Part shown: positions 23,191-35,165 of the stretch, one piece after another
Layout: every line of letters starts with the position of its first letter
Position numbering within the stretch: position 1 is the stretch's first letter
DNA from: Heligmosomoides polygyrus polygyrus
Lineage: Eukaryota > Nematoda > Chromadorea > Rhabditida > Heligmosomidae
Assembly (NCBI GenBank): GCA_947396885.1
Contig: OX377206.1
Span: 48,095,631 to 48,159,630, forward strand
Direction: 5' to 3'
Length of the DNA: 64,000 nucleotides
Notes under the pieces: generated by a model
What the model was told of the DNA's origin: nothing
Seen by the model: only the letters and a program-made list of their open reading frames with translations
The model's database searches: none
Made by a program: the position numbers and the translations under genes

Positions 23191-23318
23191 GTTCTTATAG
23201 CTGCCATGGTAGTCGACGCTCAACGTCGAATACGAAGACTTGTTGGGAAGAGGCAGTCTGTGAAATAGCAGTGGAAGCTTGTAGGAGTGTTTGTAATTAT
23301 ATCATGCTACAGAGCCTT

Positions 23319-23616
23319 GGGCGCGTGGAGCGCAGTCGCAGGAGGCGCCGGCTGTCGCCTGCACCCAATACCAGGTTCCTGGTTCGGATTTCCCGCCCAG
23401 GCCAACCAAGCCTTCCATCTCTCCGTGGTCAGTAAATAGGTACCAGACTTGTCTGGGGAGGATAAAGCACTGACTTGTACATCGGCTGGCCGCCGCAATT
23501 CATTGTATGGCCAAATGCGCATTCAACACGCCTCCACGACATCACGTAGAAGTAGAATGCGTGGCGCATCTCAAGGAGGATTGAGTGACGTCGTCCTTTA
23601 TCCTTTGTCCTTCTTT
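23319..23616 (+). mobile_element. SINE-A, complete, with target duplication
   Basis: Bounded by the 11-bp duplication TACAGAGCCTT (23,308-23,318 and 23,617-23,627). The head reads gggcgcgtggagcgcagtcg.agg (A-box-like). The B box is ggttcggatttcc about 55 bp later, so RNA polymerase III transcription is expected. The body is about 210 bp and ends in pyrimidine-rich 'ctttatcctttgtccttc' rather than poly(A). Other copies: 1-135, 4,695-4,900, 14,806-14,882, 22,905-23,190, 54,334-54,636, 56,960-57,192. Confidence 0.9.
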
Positions 23617-23639
23617 TACAGAGCCTTGTGCAACATTCA

Positions 23640-24810
<1,171 letters not shown>

Positions 24811-25349
24811 ACGATAACGTGGAGGTGTGCCGTTTTTGTGCCAACTTCTTGCACCTGCGCCATGAGCCCATAACTTCTCGGTGATACGCATTAACAGTTG
24901 TCGCAACTAGCAAATGACGACGACGATCGTGCATGATAGTGAACGCTTATCTCAATGAGTGAGGGACACCGTTGCAGACCGTTGCGTGCCGCTCCCCTTA
25001 TCACTGCTATGATTCTACGTCGAGAGAAAGAGAGAGAGAGAGCTAACACTCGATGATATCTAGAGAAGACGTGTGTGGTGAGCGTCAACCTATTTGACTT
25101 ACTTAATCGCGGGCGATCTCGTATATTGGGAACAGAGGAGACGTCGCTTTGCCCCGATGCTTGGCACTTCGTTCCGTCCGCCCGTTCCCTTCCCTTCCCT
25201 ACGCGAACCTACTGAGCGGTGAACTATCGGTCTCCTTCGAGTACTGCGACATCACTATCACTGAATCTGGGCTAACGCTGCAGGGAATCAAGCGCACCGA
25301 TGCGCAGGATTTCTTGGTTCCTGAGTACAATGCTGCTTTTTGCGTCCTT

Positions 25350-25420
25350 ATTCTCATTCTCATTCTTCTTCTTCTTCTCATTCTTCTTCTTCATCTTCTC
25401 CTCCTCCTCCTCCAAAGCGC
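25350..25420. repeat. Polypyrimidine (TTC/TCC) tract
   Basis: CTT/TTC/TCC-rich simple sequence with interspersed 'ctcatt'. It gives Phe/Ser-rich open frames that should not be taken as genes. Confidence 0.85.
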
Positions 25421-25499
25421 AATCCCTTTGCCCGGCCAGCGAGCAAAAATGTTTATTCGGCTTTTCCCTTATCATTTTCCGAACAGAGCTCGCACTCCC

Positions 25500-26210
25500 A
25501 GATGAGGTATGATTCGCTCGCCGAAAATCTACTGCAAATAGAGAGGAAGATGTGTTTTGTTTTGGAAAATTAGTCGCGCCTTCAATACACGGACTTCTTG
25601 TCAGTTAGTGCGCGCACTCTAAGGTGGCTGTTGTGTGGAACTCATCGCTCGAACTAATCCGAGTGACTATTTGTGTACACAAGGAGTAATGGTTTCGTCG
25701 TCCCCTTATATCGCGATTGCCCCAGCTTGTTTGATGGTTCCCCTCATAGCCATTTTGAAATGGCTTGTTTAATTTTTTTTAAAGGTAGTGTTTATCAACA
25801 ACGAGGACGAAGACATGAGCGGCTTCTTACCAAAGTAGGGTTTAGCATTATAGCATTGCTCTAATGCTTTGTCTTTAGCGTTGGTCTCAAGCCGAAATCT
25901 TGAGTGGTTGTAGTTTTTGATGACTAAGATGAATGGCTTTTCAGACAGTTTCATCTCACTTTTTACTCATTTTTGGTATTGCCGTCTCGGCGGGTTTTTT
26001 CACTAAGGTTTTGTTTTGCATGAAAGGTGTTTATTTGAAATAGTTTAGGATTTCTTGACTTTGTGTTGTCCATACCATCACACTCTTTTATTTCAGAAGT
26101 TATCTTTTGAAATTTTTTGGAGATTTCCATTTTTGCGCTGATATTTAGTGGGCTTACTGTTTAGCTGCAGCAAGTCTTGTCTCCTCCAATTCACCCCTTT
26201 CTGATGTCCA
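25500..26210. other. No recognisable feature
   Basis: Non-repetitive, with no assigned domain. Confidence 0.4.
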
Positions 26211-26216
26211 CTGCAG

Positions 26217-28081
26217 GATACCTCCAGCACCAAAATGGTAAGGGTGGCTGGTGCGTTCATTCTACATTGATGTCAAGACTCGCGGGGAAGTTTTCGTAAT
26301 CTGATGGTTGGCCGGCAATGTGCCTCGCCGTCCGCGTCCGACACAGCGTCGCCGATAGGCTTGCTGGCTGGCTGATGGCGAGTCGCGCTGTGAATCTTGC
26401 TAATATGTAAATGAGTTTCGTATGGTACGCCCCGAGGGGAAGGGGGCGTGGTGTAGCATTCGATGGAATCCCCTAGTCGAACGGCGCTGCGCACCGTTGC
26501 GGTGTTCGTCGAGATAATCACTAACAGGCCTCTTCCTCCTGATCTTGTAGCTCTTCCTCTTCCCGCCGTTCTTGACCAGCTACCCCGGTTTATTTAAAGG
26601 ACCAGCAGACGCACAGACAGTGGGAGTGCAGTGCAACTAGAGGTGGGCTGATCGTTTGCTGTGGTAGACGGGAAATGTTGCAAGTTCCACCTCATTTGGG
26701 CGCAGACTATGTGTCAGGAGCTGCTTTAACAGTTGGAACTAAATCCATTTCTGCTCAGTAGAGAGCAAATCGCACGCGTCCTCAATATGTTTTGTTCTGC
26801 AGCCATTAAAATCCTCGACTGTGCTCCATTCTCGCGAATAATGCCCCATCGAAAAATGATAAAGCCAAGCACTGACCGCTGTGCGGTAGAAGCTCGATAC
26901 GTTGCTTTGGTGGTGTCTCGCCATTCGTTTCAATGAATGTGATAGCTGTCACCGTTGTCCCTCGGTCCTGCCTCCCACATCCCTCTGATAACCCGGCACT
27001 GATAACTAGCATATTCTTGTTCAGGCATCGGCGACGATAAGGAGCAGAACGAAAGCGAGTTCACGGCGCGCCCATGCACCATCGCTGAGACCAAACTTTA
27101 CAACGACGAGCCTCTCTCACCCCTTCGCCTCGAAATGAACCACCATCAGCCGGTTGTCGTCAACTCGCTACTCTGTTTTATCCACAATTTCCGGGGAAAC
27201 CCGCAAGTGCGTAGTCTGGTCGACGAGTACTTCCCCAAGACAGCGATTGCTGAGGCTAAGAACATCTTGTGCTCGAAAGTGGCTGCCGAGACCACTTCGC
27301 CGGTTCCTGAGGACGTGTTCGACCTCTACGACTTGCTAGTGACTCGAGAGGAGCAGATGCAGTTCGCTGCCACAGATCTCACCATCCTGCCGTTGGCACT
27401 CTTGTCGAAGGACGAGGACAAGAACGAGATCATGCGTGAACTGAAGACGTTACGCACGTTCATCTCAGATGCGCTTGACGGCCGCATAGAGGACACTTCT
27501 CAGCCAAGGTACCTTTCACTGTCTTAACGTAATGGTGCTCGGAGCTCGGAGCTAATGACAAACTCTTCCAGGGAAACGCTTACACCGACGGTGCGATGCA
27601 AACTCAATACATCGGCTTCATCGCCCGAGTTCCCTGTTGTTCAGATCCCGGTTTGTTCATGTCCTGATCCCGCTTTGGTATAAACGGTTACCACGCCTCC
27701 AGACGCTTCGACGGTTTCCAGTTTTTTCGTGGAGCTCTTCGAACTGTTTGGTCTTTCCACAGTCGCCATCGCGATTTTTAAAGAGACGACGAATGCTGCC
27801 CTTGAACGTGCACTAGCAGTAGTCATGACTGGAACTCTGACTTTTCAATGCCTGAAGACAAATTCTATTGATTTGTACGCATGTAGCTGTTTCGGTTCTT
27901 TCAGGCGACCGCAACATGTTCGAGCCCTAAACCGCTGCCATCCTCGTCGCTAGTGAACAACAACGTCTCCCCGCAGTCCCTGCAGGTGGCATTAACACAA
28001 CGACACACGGAAGCTTCCAGTCCGACGCACAACCAGCATCAGTCCACGGCTTTCGAGGTGCTCGAACTCATCGTGCGTTGA
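26217..28081 (+). CDS. Host gene of unknown function (three exons, possibly four)
   Basis: Exons 27,025-27,508, 27,572-27,650 and 27,905-28,081 join in frame through ttcag acceptors and GT donors (gtacct, gtttgt) and end in TGA at 28,079. They encode about 245 residues. A 21-nt exon at 26,217-26,237 (acceptor ctgcag, donor gtaagg) is compatible in phase but tentative. If the 27,025 acceptor is instead a trans-splice site, translation could start at the ATG at 27,135. The middle is helix-rich: LLCFIHNFRGN, EYFPKTAIAEAKNIL, then a conserved-looking DVFDLYDLL and a charged KDEDKNEIMRELKTL segment suggesting a short coiled coil. The C-terminus is Ser/Pro/Asn/Gln-rich and probably disordered. I recognise no catalytic motif. 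Helical 'AK..L' proteins of unknown function occur in many invertebrates, but the match is from memory and weak. Confidence 0.65.
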
Positions 28082-29135
28082 GCCAGTTGTGCGATTTTTG
28101 CTTACTACAGTGAGGGGCTAGGTTGCAGCATCGGAGTGGGCTGCTTGGAGACCTTGAGATCCGCTGTTTGATTGGCGATATCTTCGAAGTGGTGCGATCT
28201 GCTTTTTTACCCTCCGTTCTCTCATCGCCGGCTTGCCTCGGCGGCTCACCGTCTTCTAACCCTTAACCGAGTGTCCTTGCCGCACCTAGCGTATCAGTTC
28301 GTTAATTGATTACCGCTCTATTTTGATATCGATCTGAAACTCCTCAGAGTGATTAGTTCCTATGTCGTTGCTCGCGGTCGAAAGAGATGTGCAGCCCACT
28401 GCGCCGCTTGGGGTATGGACAGTGAGTGCCTCTTCCGGCCAGATTCTCGAGGCTTCCCTGCTGTGAACATCACCTGACTGATGTGGTCATCACTGGACGT
28501 TTGACAGACCACCTCGAAGACTACTTCGGAACCAGTTGAGTATATTGTTGCGGTTTTCCTCTCAGTGAGATGCTTGACTATGCCACTGTTTGAAGCAATC
28601 ATTTAATCCCATAAATCGTTCTTATATGGGGAGGGGGGGGGGGGGTTGACTAACCACTCCGAGAGACGCGGTTAGCATTCTACGACTCATTGTTGTGAAG
28701 CGGTCTGAATTAAACGGAGCCAAGCTGCTGAAACTGCTCCTTGAATGGGAGTTGATACCTTCTCCTCAAAACATTTAGGGGAGGAGGCAAGTTTCCTTAC
28801 ATTCACTTCGAGCAGCACTAGAAAACTATCGTGTATATTAATGGGAAATATAGGTAGTATAGTAATGTCGACTATAGTGAGAGGAAATGCTAGGATTCTC
28901 TTCGTGCTGCATACGTCAGTCCAAGGCAAGTTATATGTGCGAGTGTGTTCATTTTTTGCTCCAGATGCTACATCGGACGAGTTTTGGTCCTTTATATGGA
29001 ACTCCATTCAAGCAAATAATGGACAAAATTCATGGAAATTCATTTTACTCGTAGTCTCCCACATGTAGCCGACGATCTGTTTTATGCGAGAAGTAACCGT
29101 TATCAGATTCTTGGTACCTTCGTCGGAATAACTAT
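28082..29135. other. Non-coding or unassigned, with a G-rich run
   Basis: It holds a G run at about 28,627-28,646. Minus-strand open frames at 28,360-28,602 and 28,687-29,007 have a protein-like composition, but no family or splice support. Confidence 0.35.
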
Positions 29136-29335
29136 NNNNNNNNNNNNNNNNNNNNNNNNNNNNNNNNNNNNNNNNNNNNNNNNNNNNNNNNNNNNNNNNN
29201 NNNNNNNNNNNNNNNNNNNNNNNNNNNNNNNNNNNNNNNNNNNNNNNNNNNNNNNNNNNNNNNNNNNNNNNNNNNNNNNNNNNNNNNNNNNNNNNNNNNN
29301 NNNNNNNNNNNNNNNNNNNNNNNNNNNNNNNNNNN
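29136..29335. other. Assembly gap (200 N)
   Basis: Exactly 200 N, as is usual for a scaffold gap of unknown true length. Confidence 0.99.
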
Positions 29336-29780
29336 AAACGTTAAAACGAGCACAGCACAGGTTAACGTGAGCAAGTAGTAGCAAGACTGTAACAAGCATT
29401 CAGCCCATGCACAATTAACCGAGTCTGAAATGCAATGTTTCAGGCGAAGCATAGCGCAATCTTGATTATTTGCATACGACAACAAACTCGTTATTCAGTG
29501 CTTTCATATGTGCCCCAAATAGCTTCAAGAGCTTCACCAGCAGCACTGTTACAGTCTTTCAAATAATAGCTGCATTTTTCGCGAGCCGTGGTGAGTTTTT
29601 AGGTTTTAAACCTTAAAAGAAGCACAAATCAATCGAAATAGTCACCTCATAGAGCAATTATAACAAGTATTCAAGCAAAACATAATCAGCAGAGTGTAAA
29701 ATGGAAAATTTCAGACACGGCACACTCCATACCATATGTCAGAAAATTTCTATTTTCTTAACCTTTCATATATTCACTCG
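29336..29780. other. No recognisable feature
   Basis: AT-rich and non-repetitive within the window. Confidence 0.4.
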
Positions 29781-29794
29781 AGAACAAAGCAAGG

Positions 29795-30560
29795 TCAGGA
29801 AGGCCAACTGAATTGGACGACACTGAACCGCTCCATCTTACTCATAACGATAATAGCCAGACGACACGTCAACTGGCAGGGAACCTCGAAATGTCTCATA
29901 GGATAGTGGGAATCCATCTGAAGGGTCTTGGGTTTGCATGGAAATTTGGAGCTTGAATTCCACATGCCCTGTCAGACACTTCTTTCCAGATACGGAAGAA
30001 AATCGTTTCTGCCGCGGATTGTGACAGGCAATGGGTCCTGGCTTCTTTATGCCAACCTTCGAAGAAAAAGACAATGAGTACAAAAAGGAGAGAACCCTAA
30101 ACCCGATCTCAAGCCCAATGTTCACGAAAGGAAGATACTCTTGAGTGTTTGGTGGATATCAGAGAAGCGATTTGCTGGGAAACTCTCAGAAGTGGAGAGA
30201 CACCTATTGCTGCTACACACAGTGGCCAACTCCACAAAGTCGCCGCAGCTCTACAAGAAAAGAGGCCTGAGAAGCCAAAGGTGATGATTCTGCATGACAG
30301 AGAAAAACCACGTGTTACAAAACTCACAAGAGAAACAATAAAGGAGGTGGGCTGGGAGGTAATGCCACAACCACCGTATAGCCCTGACCTCGCCCCTACC
30401 TACTACCATCTCTTCCGTGCTCTCAAGCAAGAAATTGGAGAGAAAGATTTTGAAACGGGCGAAGACCTCAAAAATTGGAGCGATGGCTCTACTCCTGAAC
30501 TGCAGTCTTTTACGCGAGAGGAATTAGGAAATTACCCAGTATTTGGAAAAGTGTAGTGGA
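29795..30560 (+). pseudogene. Dead mariner transposase
   Basis: The N-terminal linker and second helix-turn-helix are readable near 29,795-29,955 (SGRPTELDD, RQLAGNLEMSHRIVGIHLKG). A stop follows and the middle part is scrambled, with the first catalytic Asp region not found. The C-terminal catalytic part is open at 30,149-30,556: ILHDREKPRV carries the second Asp, while the third position is Tyr instead of Asp (SPDLAPTYYHLF). The element cannot be active. Confidence 0.85.
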
Positions 30561-30599
30561 TCAAAATGGAAATGATCCCAATTTGAAGTAATAAATCTT

Positions 30600-30720
30600 T
30601 GAAAAATATGAAAAGACTTTTCCAACCCAATATGAATATAAATATAAATATATAAATATAAAAATATATATATCATCATACTCCATAATAACGCGCTAAG
30701 CGATGAGTCATACTATAGAT
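30600..30720. repeat. AT-rich (ataaat)n-like stretch
   Basis: Alternating tataaata or atatata simple sequence downstream of the mariner remnant. Confidence 0.7.
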
Positions 30721-31059
30721 CAGCCCCGCCGCAGAAATTAGTCATAAAACAAGTGCTCCGTCACGCCTATCGGCGTGCCTCGCACTTGCGCGCTTCGCGC
30801 GATGTTGCAGTATCACTAAGCTAAGGACAATCACATCAAGCTTGCTGCTCTACTTGTATAGCTTTCTTCCCTACTTAGGAGTACAAAAGGCTCGCAGCAC
30901 GTACAGTATATAGTATGATAGGGCGATCTATTGGTCCCTCATTACTGTTCTACCCTTAGTGATACGGTCTTCCATTACTGGTACTGGTTACTCCCTCAAT
31001 GATCCCGCTTAGCGGATGACGTCTTCGGTACGTCTACCTGAATCCCCAAACACGTTGAT

Positions 31060-32253
31060 CAATCGATATTGATCGATAATATCGACCGATATCGATTGAT
31101 CAACTTCAGATTCGTGTTCAGCGACCTCGATTACCCCCAAGGCTAAAGTTTCGGACCGCTTGGACGAAATACACGAAAAATCGATATTATCGATCGATAT
31201 CGATTGATCAACTTCAGATTCGTGTTCAGCGACCTCGATTACCCCCAAGGCTAAAGTTTCGGACCGCTTTAACGAAATACACGAAAAATCGATATTATCG
31301 ATCGATATCGATTGATCAACTTCAGATTCGTGTTCAGCGACCTCGATTACCCCCAAGGCTAAAGTTTCGGACCGCTTTAACGAAATACACGAAAAATCGA
31401 TATTATCGATCGATATCGATTGATCAACTTCAGATTCGTGTTCAGCGACCTCGATTACCCCCAAGGCTAAAGTTTCGGACCGCTTTAACGAAATACACGA
31501 AAAATCGATATTATCGATCGATATCGATTGATCAACTTTAGATTCGTGTTCAGCGACCTCGATTACCCCCAAGGCTAAAGTTTCGGACCGCTTTAACGAA
31601 ATACACGAAAAATCGATATTATCGATCGATATCGATTGATCAACTTCAGATTCGTGTTCAGCGACCTCGATTACCCCCAAGGCTAAAGTTTCGGACCGCT
31701 TTAACGAAATACACGAAAAATCGATATTATCGATCGATATCGATTGATCAACTTTAGATTCGTGTTCAGCGACCTCGATTACCCCCAAGGCTAAAGTTTC
31801 GGACCGCTTGGACGAAATACACGAAAAATCGATATTATCGATCGATATCGATTGATCAACTTCAGATTCGTGTTCAGCGACCTCGATTACCCCCAAGGCT
31901 AAAGTTTCGGACCGCTTGAACGAAATACACGAAAAATCGATATTATCGATCGATATCGATTGATCAACTTCAGATTCGTGTTCAGCGACCTCGATTACCC
32001 CCAAGGCTAAAGTTTCGGACCGCTTTAACGAAATACACGAAAAATCGATATTATCGATCGATATCGATTGATCAACTTCAGATTCGTGTTCAGCGACCTC
32101 GATTACCCCCAAGGCTAAAGTTTCGGACCGCTTGGACGAAATACACGAAAAATCGATATTATCGATCGATATCGATTGATCAACTTCAGATTCGTGTTCA
32201 GCGACCTCGATTACCCCCAAGGCTAAAGTTTCGGACCGCTTGAACGAAATACA
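31060..32253. repeat. 108-bp tandem array, 11 units
   Basis: The marker gattcgtgttcagcg recurs every 108 bp from 31,109 to 32,189. The units are nearly identical and vary mainly at one site (cgctttaacg, cgcttggacg or cgcttgaacg) and at cttcag/ctttag. Each contains a cluster of ATCGAT motifs in near-palindromic order. The period is divisible by three, so the minus strand is open for 403 codons as a 36-residue repeat. No promoter, splice site or domain argues that it is expressed. Confidence 0.95.
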
Positions 32254-32286
32254 CCCCCCCCCCCTACACCCCCCCTCTCTCTACTC

Positions 32287-32900
32287 CAACACCGCATCTC
32301 CAGGCACGTTTGGCAGCGTGTTCGGCACGTCTACTGACTCGCCAGGCACGTTGGGCAACGTGTTCGGCACGTCTACTGAGTCGCCAGGCACGTTGCACAA
32401 CTGCAACCCCCCTCCTCCGACGATTCCCCCTTACAGGACTCCAGCACCGCATCTCCAGGCACGTTTGGCAGCGTGTTCGGCACGTCTACTGACTCGCCAG
32501 GCACGTTGGGCAATGTGTTCGGCACGTCTACTGAGTCGCCAGGCACGTTGCACAACTGCAACCCCCCTCCTCCGACGATTCCCCCTTACAGGACTCCAGC
32601 ACCGCATCTCCAGGCACGTTTGGCAGCGTGTTCGGCACGTCTACTGACTCGCCAGGCACGTTGGGCAACGTGTTCGGCACGTCTACTGAGTCGCCAGGCA
32701 CGTTGCACAACTGCAACCCCCCTCCCCCCACGATTCCCCCTTACAGGACTCCAGCACCGCATCTCCAGGCACGTTTGGCAGCGTGTTCGGCACGTCTACT
32801 GACTCGCCAGGCACGTTGGGCAACGTGTTCGGCACGTCTACTGAGTCGCCAGGCACCTTGCACATCTACAACCCACACACTTCCCCCTCACATTCAACAC
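32287..32900. repeat. 155-bp tandem array, four units, built from 42-bp units
   Basis: Units start (ggcacgtttggcagcgtg) at 32,303, 32,458, 32,613 and 32,768. Each unit is two 42-bp segments of the type 'cacgttgggcaacgtgttcg' + 'gcacgtctactgactcgcca' plus a 71-bp C-rich linker. The fourth unit ends in a diverged linker. Confidence 0.9.
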
Positions 32901-33649
32901 CGGCAGGCTCACTGATCCCCCCCTGGACAGACGCTCCCCCCCTGGACAGACGCTCCGCCCCGTACAGACAGACAGCCCGCCCCCTTAAGCGGCTTATTAT
33001 ATTAGAAGGATAAGGGGAAAATGGAGGGAAAATTAAGGCACGGAAATAGCGAAAAACACCCAGACGTCTTCTCCCTGCCTGGAAACTTCAGCCCTGGGGC
33101 AATCGAGATCGCTCAACACGAATCTGAAGTTCGTTTTTAAAGTATCGACCGCCATCATTCGATATTGATCAAATTACGGTGCGGGAAAATAGCGGAGAAT
33201 ATCCAGACGTTTTCTACGTGCCAGGGGATTCAGAAGACGTGCGGAATACGTCGCTTGACGTGCTTGTGGATTCAGGCAGAAGTGCCCAAGACGTCGTGCA
33301 ATGTGCGTGGGGATTCAGAAGGCGTGCTGAAGACGTCGTCCGCTAAGGGAATCATTGAGGGGGACCAGTACCAGTAATGGGGAACCGCTTTACTAAGGGA
33401 GGACCAGTAATGGGGAACCAATAGATCGCCCTATCACACTATATACTGTACGTACTGCGAGCCTTTTGTAATACTAAGTAGGGAAAAAGCTGTACGAGTA
33501 GAGCAGCTAGCTTGATGTGATTGTCCTTAGTTTAGTGATACTGCAACTTCGCACCAAGCGTGCAATTGCTCCGTCACGCCTATCGGCGCGCCTCGAGCCT
33601 TGGCAAGCCTTAGCATGATGTTGAAGTATCACTAAGCCTTACTGCCCTC

Positions 33650-33790
33650 CATTATGGTACCGCTCGACAATTACTGTCCCCCTTACTAGAACTGGTCACC
33701 CATTACTGTACTGCTCCTTCACCACCGGTCTCTTACTGGAACTCGTCCCCCATTACTTGTACTGGTCCCTCCACTACTGGTCCTCCCTTA
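33650..33790. repeat. Short imperfect tandem repeats (ccattactggtactggtc type)
   Basis: 'cattactg', 'actggtccc' and 'tactggaact' motifs recur every 20-35 bp. The same motif is in both arms of the adjoining foldback element (30,935-31,000 and inverted at 33,355-33,420). Confidence 0.6.
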
Positions 33791-33822
33791 CAAGGGAATG
33801 ACCCGATGCGCATGTATGAACT

Positions 33823-34640
33823 GGGAGAGCGAGTCATATAGGAAAAATCCCCACCCCTCGTTTAGTATAAAAATGTGTTTATTTTTCGCCAAGCCGTTAA
33901 GCCCAAGGAGTACGGGACTTTGAATTTACTGTGGAATCGGCGCCCCACGAGCGCTGGGGTCTCTTGTACATACGCCCGCGATACATATGCCGGCGAGCGG
34001 CTCTGAGCGCAGAGGATAGTTACGTTGCTTCGTGGGGGTGGGTCGGCGGCTCAATTCTTCCGCGCTGCTGCATTTCTGCATTTCGACCGGTTGGTTGAGT
34101 TATGAGGGATCCTGACGTCTATACCCTTTTCAGACGTTTCTGCACATTTTTGCAGCTGTATGCTGTGGAGACTAATATTCTTGCGACTTGTTTATTACTG
34201 ACCGGTTTTTTTAACCAAAAAGAAAACAGGAAGCTATTCAACATAATGATGTATAAACGTTAAGCTCCAGTAATACACAGACACAAAGTGCATGAAACTG
34301 AAGCATTGGTCCCAATACGGACAGTGTAAAAAAGCTACAGGCTCCTCGCAGTTTGCTTCGATACATGGACCAATGACATCGGGAAAAAACATCCTGCTCG
34401 GGTTTTATGTGACGGATGTGATGTCGTATAATCAGCTCAGAACCAAGCATCAGGTGTCAGCATTGGGTACCAAGCACCAACGAACCACCACCATCAGGAG
34501 GTGAGGGACTCTGGGACGAACCATCACCATCAGGAGGCGGAGGACTCTGGAGTTAAATTGCTAGCCAACTGTGTAACCTAATCTTGTTCCAATAAACTGG
34601 TGGAGGCTAAGCATAAGCAACCAGCTTTTCCACGCGAAAA
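33823..34640. repeat. Old dispersed repeat, related to 55,190-55,740 and 48,200-48,290
   Basis: Shares with 55,190-55,740 the ordered blocks 'ttggttgag.t.tgaggYatcctgacgt', 'gctgtatgctgt.gaRa', 'cgacYtg.tt..tgctgaccggtttt', 'ttcaacataa.g.tgtataa' and 'cagctt.tc.acgcga'. Its 5' block 'gagcgagtcat.taggaa' matches 48,210-48,290. A local duplication 'cgaaccaYcaccatcagga' lies at 34,476-34,540. Confidence 0.6.
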
Positions 34641-34708
34641 TGGCGCAGACTACGGTACACCAGCGACACGAACTTCAGTGTCTTTATAGCAAATCCGTTC
34701 CTCTTCAG

Positions 34709-35165
34709 CTACCCGCAGCTTCGATATTTACCTTCAGGATGTTGTCCCTTTTTGCACATCAAAGGGATGTGATGCACAATGAGGGGAAGTGAAATCTCTC
34801 CATAGGCGACTTCATGTAACTGAAGAAGTCCACGTTTGCTGGCTGAATCTGGCCGGTGACACCCGAAGGTATAGTCCGAACACTCAAGGTCTTCCATCGG
34901 GGTATAGTAGCTTGAATGGCCACATCGTTTGAGAAGCCGCCCCATGTGTTCAAAAAAGAGTGCATCTATCGGGCATCTGTGGGACGAAGTCATGCTCAAA
35001 GGAGAGCATAGATGGAGTCGTTATGACAAGTGAGTAACCTGCCACGACGAAAAGATTTTTCGTCTGCAAAATTTCGCTATGTGGAAAGCCGCCACTTTTC
35101 TCTTGAAGTTGTATGAAAAGTATGCCGTAAAAAGTATGATGGCTCATGTAGGAAAACAAATTGTG
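34709..35165 (-). pseudogene. DDE-type transposase remnant
   Basis: On the minus strand the series IPSGVTGQIQPANVDFFSYM (34,855-34,800 region) resembles the 'G.T...QP.DV.FF' motif around the last catalytic Asp of pogo/Tigger-like (DDE_1) transposases; here the Asp position is Asn. Upstream on the same strand, in another frame, 'SYMSHHTFYGILFIQLQEK' fits a preceding segment. Stops and frame shifts separate the pieces. Assignment to a family is tentative. Confidence 0.45.

Larger units (their letters stand above)
30751..33565. mobile_element. Foldback element carrying tandem arrays
   Basis: Inverted arms at about 30,782-31,060 and 33,310-33,565 share 'gttgcagtatcactaa.cta', 'aggacaatcacatcaagct', 'ggctcgcag.acgtacagta', 'tagggcgatctattgg' and 'ccattactggtactggt'. 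Inside the arms both sides carry 42-bp-type units. The left side then holds an 11-copy 108-bp array. The right side holds one decayed inverted 108-bp unit (33,095-33,178). The centre is a 155-bp array. It therefore reads as one palindrome whose two halves expanded different tandem arrays. A block 'ctccgtcacgcctatcggcg' lies in direct orientation at both outer ends. No protein of its own is recognisable. Confidence 0.75.

Noticed and set aside
28360..28602. 80-codon minus frame resembling a protein fragment
   Set aside because: Composition is plausible, but no start context, splice partner or family could be identified.
31060..32253. CRISPR-like array
   Set aside because: Whole 108-bp units repeat with no unique spacers, and the genome is eukaryotic.
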